This document shows positions 4,975 to 5,728 of a DNA stretch of 5,728 bases, one piece after another (positions within the stretch are counted from its first letter, which is position 1; every line of letters begins with the position of its first letter). Made by a program: the position numbers and the translations under genes. The stretch is from the NCBI GenBank assembly GCA_003244035.1, contig QHBV01000280.1, positions 1 to 5,728 of the forward strand, written 5' to 3'. Source of the DNA: Solirubrobacterales bacterium (GTDB lineage: Bacteria > Actinomycetota > Thermoleophilia > Solirubrobacterales > Solirubrobacteraceae). The notes beneath the pieces were generated by a model. The model worked only from the letters and a program-made list of their open reading frames with translations, was not told the origin of the DNA and searched no databases.

Positions 4975-5728
4975 CCGGCGGTGCCCCCGGCTCCGGGACC
5001 GCATCGCCGCCAGCTGTGGCCACGGCCGAGTGTTGGCCACATCACTTGCCCTCAGCCATGCCCGCCGGGCGGTCGCGACCCCGTAGCGCGCGACCTCGAA
5101 CCCTCCCACCCGGTGGGCGTCGCAGTCGATCACGATCGGCACGCCGGCCGCGGCGGCTGCGCGGGCGTGGACCTCGTTCAGATCGCGGCGGTCGGGGCTG
5201 GCGTTGATCTCCAGCATCGTCCCGCTCCGCACGCACGCCTCGATCACCGCCTCCACGTCGAAGGCGTAGGGCGGGCGGCGCTCGATCTTGCGTCCCGAGA
5301 GGTGGCCGATCGCGTCGACGAGGGGATGCTCGGCCGCCCGTACGATCCGCTCGGTCATCGCATCGACGCCGATCCGGAAGGAGGAATGAACCGACGCGAT
5401 CACCCAGTCGAGCTGCGCGAGCAGCTCGTCGTCGTAATCGAGTGAGCCATCCGGAAGAATGTTGACCTCAGATCCAGCCAGCAGCTCGATCCCGTCGATC
5501 GCGACGCCCCGAATCCGCTCGATCTGCTCGAGCAGGCGCTCCGGCGAGACCTCGTTCCCGAACCCGAAGCTCGCGGAGTGGTCGGTGATCGCGAGGTACT
5601 CGTAGCCGGCGTCTCGCGCCGCCAGCCCCATCTCCTCGATCGACGCCGTGCCGTCAGAGGCCGTCGTATGACAGTGCAGATCGCCGCGGAGGTCTTCGAG
5701 CGAGATCAGGTCCGGCAGGGTTCCGGAT
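4972..5728 (-). CDS. polX: PolX-type DNA polymerase/3'-5' exonuclease, C-terminal PHP domain (partial)
   Basis: The frame is open to the window edge, so the N-terminal polymerase-X part lies outside; 251 residues are visible. Bacterial PolX (~570 residues) fills short gaps in DNA repair, and its C-terminal PHP domain is a metal-dependent 3'-5' exonuclease/phosphatase. The visible part opens with LPDLISLEDLRGDLHCHT, the linker and first metal motif typical of PolX (His18, His20 of the fragment). It continues with ITDHS (Asp49, His50), GSEVNILPDGSLDYDDE (Glu87), ASVHSSF (His114), GHLSGR (His142), LEINASPDRRDLNE and DCDAH (Asp203, His205). It ends with the usual ARRAWL and DVANT segment and a basic tail. 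All PHP metal ligands I can place are present, so the nuclease should be active. A stand-alone PHP phosphatase is the alternative, but the PolX-style lead-in argues against it. The 3' end lies in the 42-bp duplication. Confidence 0.88.
   Translation of the reverse strand, partial: SGTLPDLISLEDLRGDLHCHTTASDGTASIEEMGLAARDAGYEYLAITDHSASFGFGNEVSPERLLEQIERIRGVAIDGIELLAGSEVNILPDGSLDYDDELLAQLDWVIASVHSSFRIGVDAMTERIVRAAEHPLVDAIGHLSGRKIERRPPYAFDVEAVIEACVRSGTMLEINASPDRRDLNEVHARAAAAAGVPIVIDCDAHRVGGFEVARYGVATARRAWLRASDVANTRPWPQLAAMRSRSRGHRR

Overview
The window is very GC-rich, with strong G/C preference at third codon positions, several GTG starts, many abutting or overlapping genes and little non-coding DNA. 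The style and gene families point to a high-GC actinomycete. The four-gene set otsB / small membrane protein / glycosyltransferase / lgt and the Lgt active-site style (a GLGIWGG motif) make me lean to Thermoleophilia (Solirubrobacterales or Gaiellales-like), but this is inference without a marker gene. No rRNA, tRNA, CRISPR array, insertion sequence or phage gene is visible.

Layout. Bases 1-47 hold nothing I can name. A short proline-rich reading frame (48-332, +) follows; its support is moderate. Its stop codon abuts the stop codon of a convergent pair of half-size TauE/SafE (TSUP) membrane genes on the minus strand (1107-736 and 704-333). The two encode 123 residues each from their first ATGs, and each carries one GVGGG half-repeat of what is normally one ~250-residue transporter. 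The TSUP pair diverges from a plus-strand cluster across a gap of only 9 bp, where -10-like hexamers on the two strands overlap.

The plus-strand cluster (1117-4369) is an evident operon: trehalose-phosphatase OtsB, a four-helix membrane protein of unknown function, a GT-B (family 4-like) glycosyltransferase, and prolipoprotein diacylglyceryl transferase Lgt. Junctions are abutting (TAG-ATG), 2 bp apart, and a 4-bp ATGA overlap, so the four genes are probably translated from one message. OtsB, the glycosyltransferase and Lgt all serve sugar or envelope chemistry, but no OtsA is present here.

The minus-strand block at the right (5728-4343) holds the C-terminal PHP domain of a PolX-type DNA polymerase/exonuclease, cut by the window edge, followed by a PEBP-family (YbhB/YbcL) lipoprotein whose 3' end overlaps the 3' end of lgt by 27 bp. 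The junction between polX and the lipoprotein gene carries a perfect 42-bp tandem duplication that copies the polX stop, the spacer and the lipoprotein start codon. A perfect 13-bp inverted repeat lies 39 nt downstream of the lgt start. I see no clear new defence or mobile system; the most unusual points are the split TSUP pair, the duplicated gene junction, the in-gene hairpin and the compact divergent promoter.
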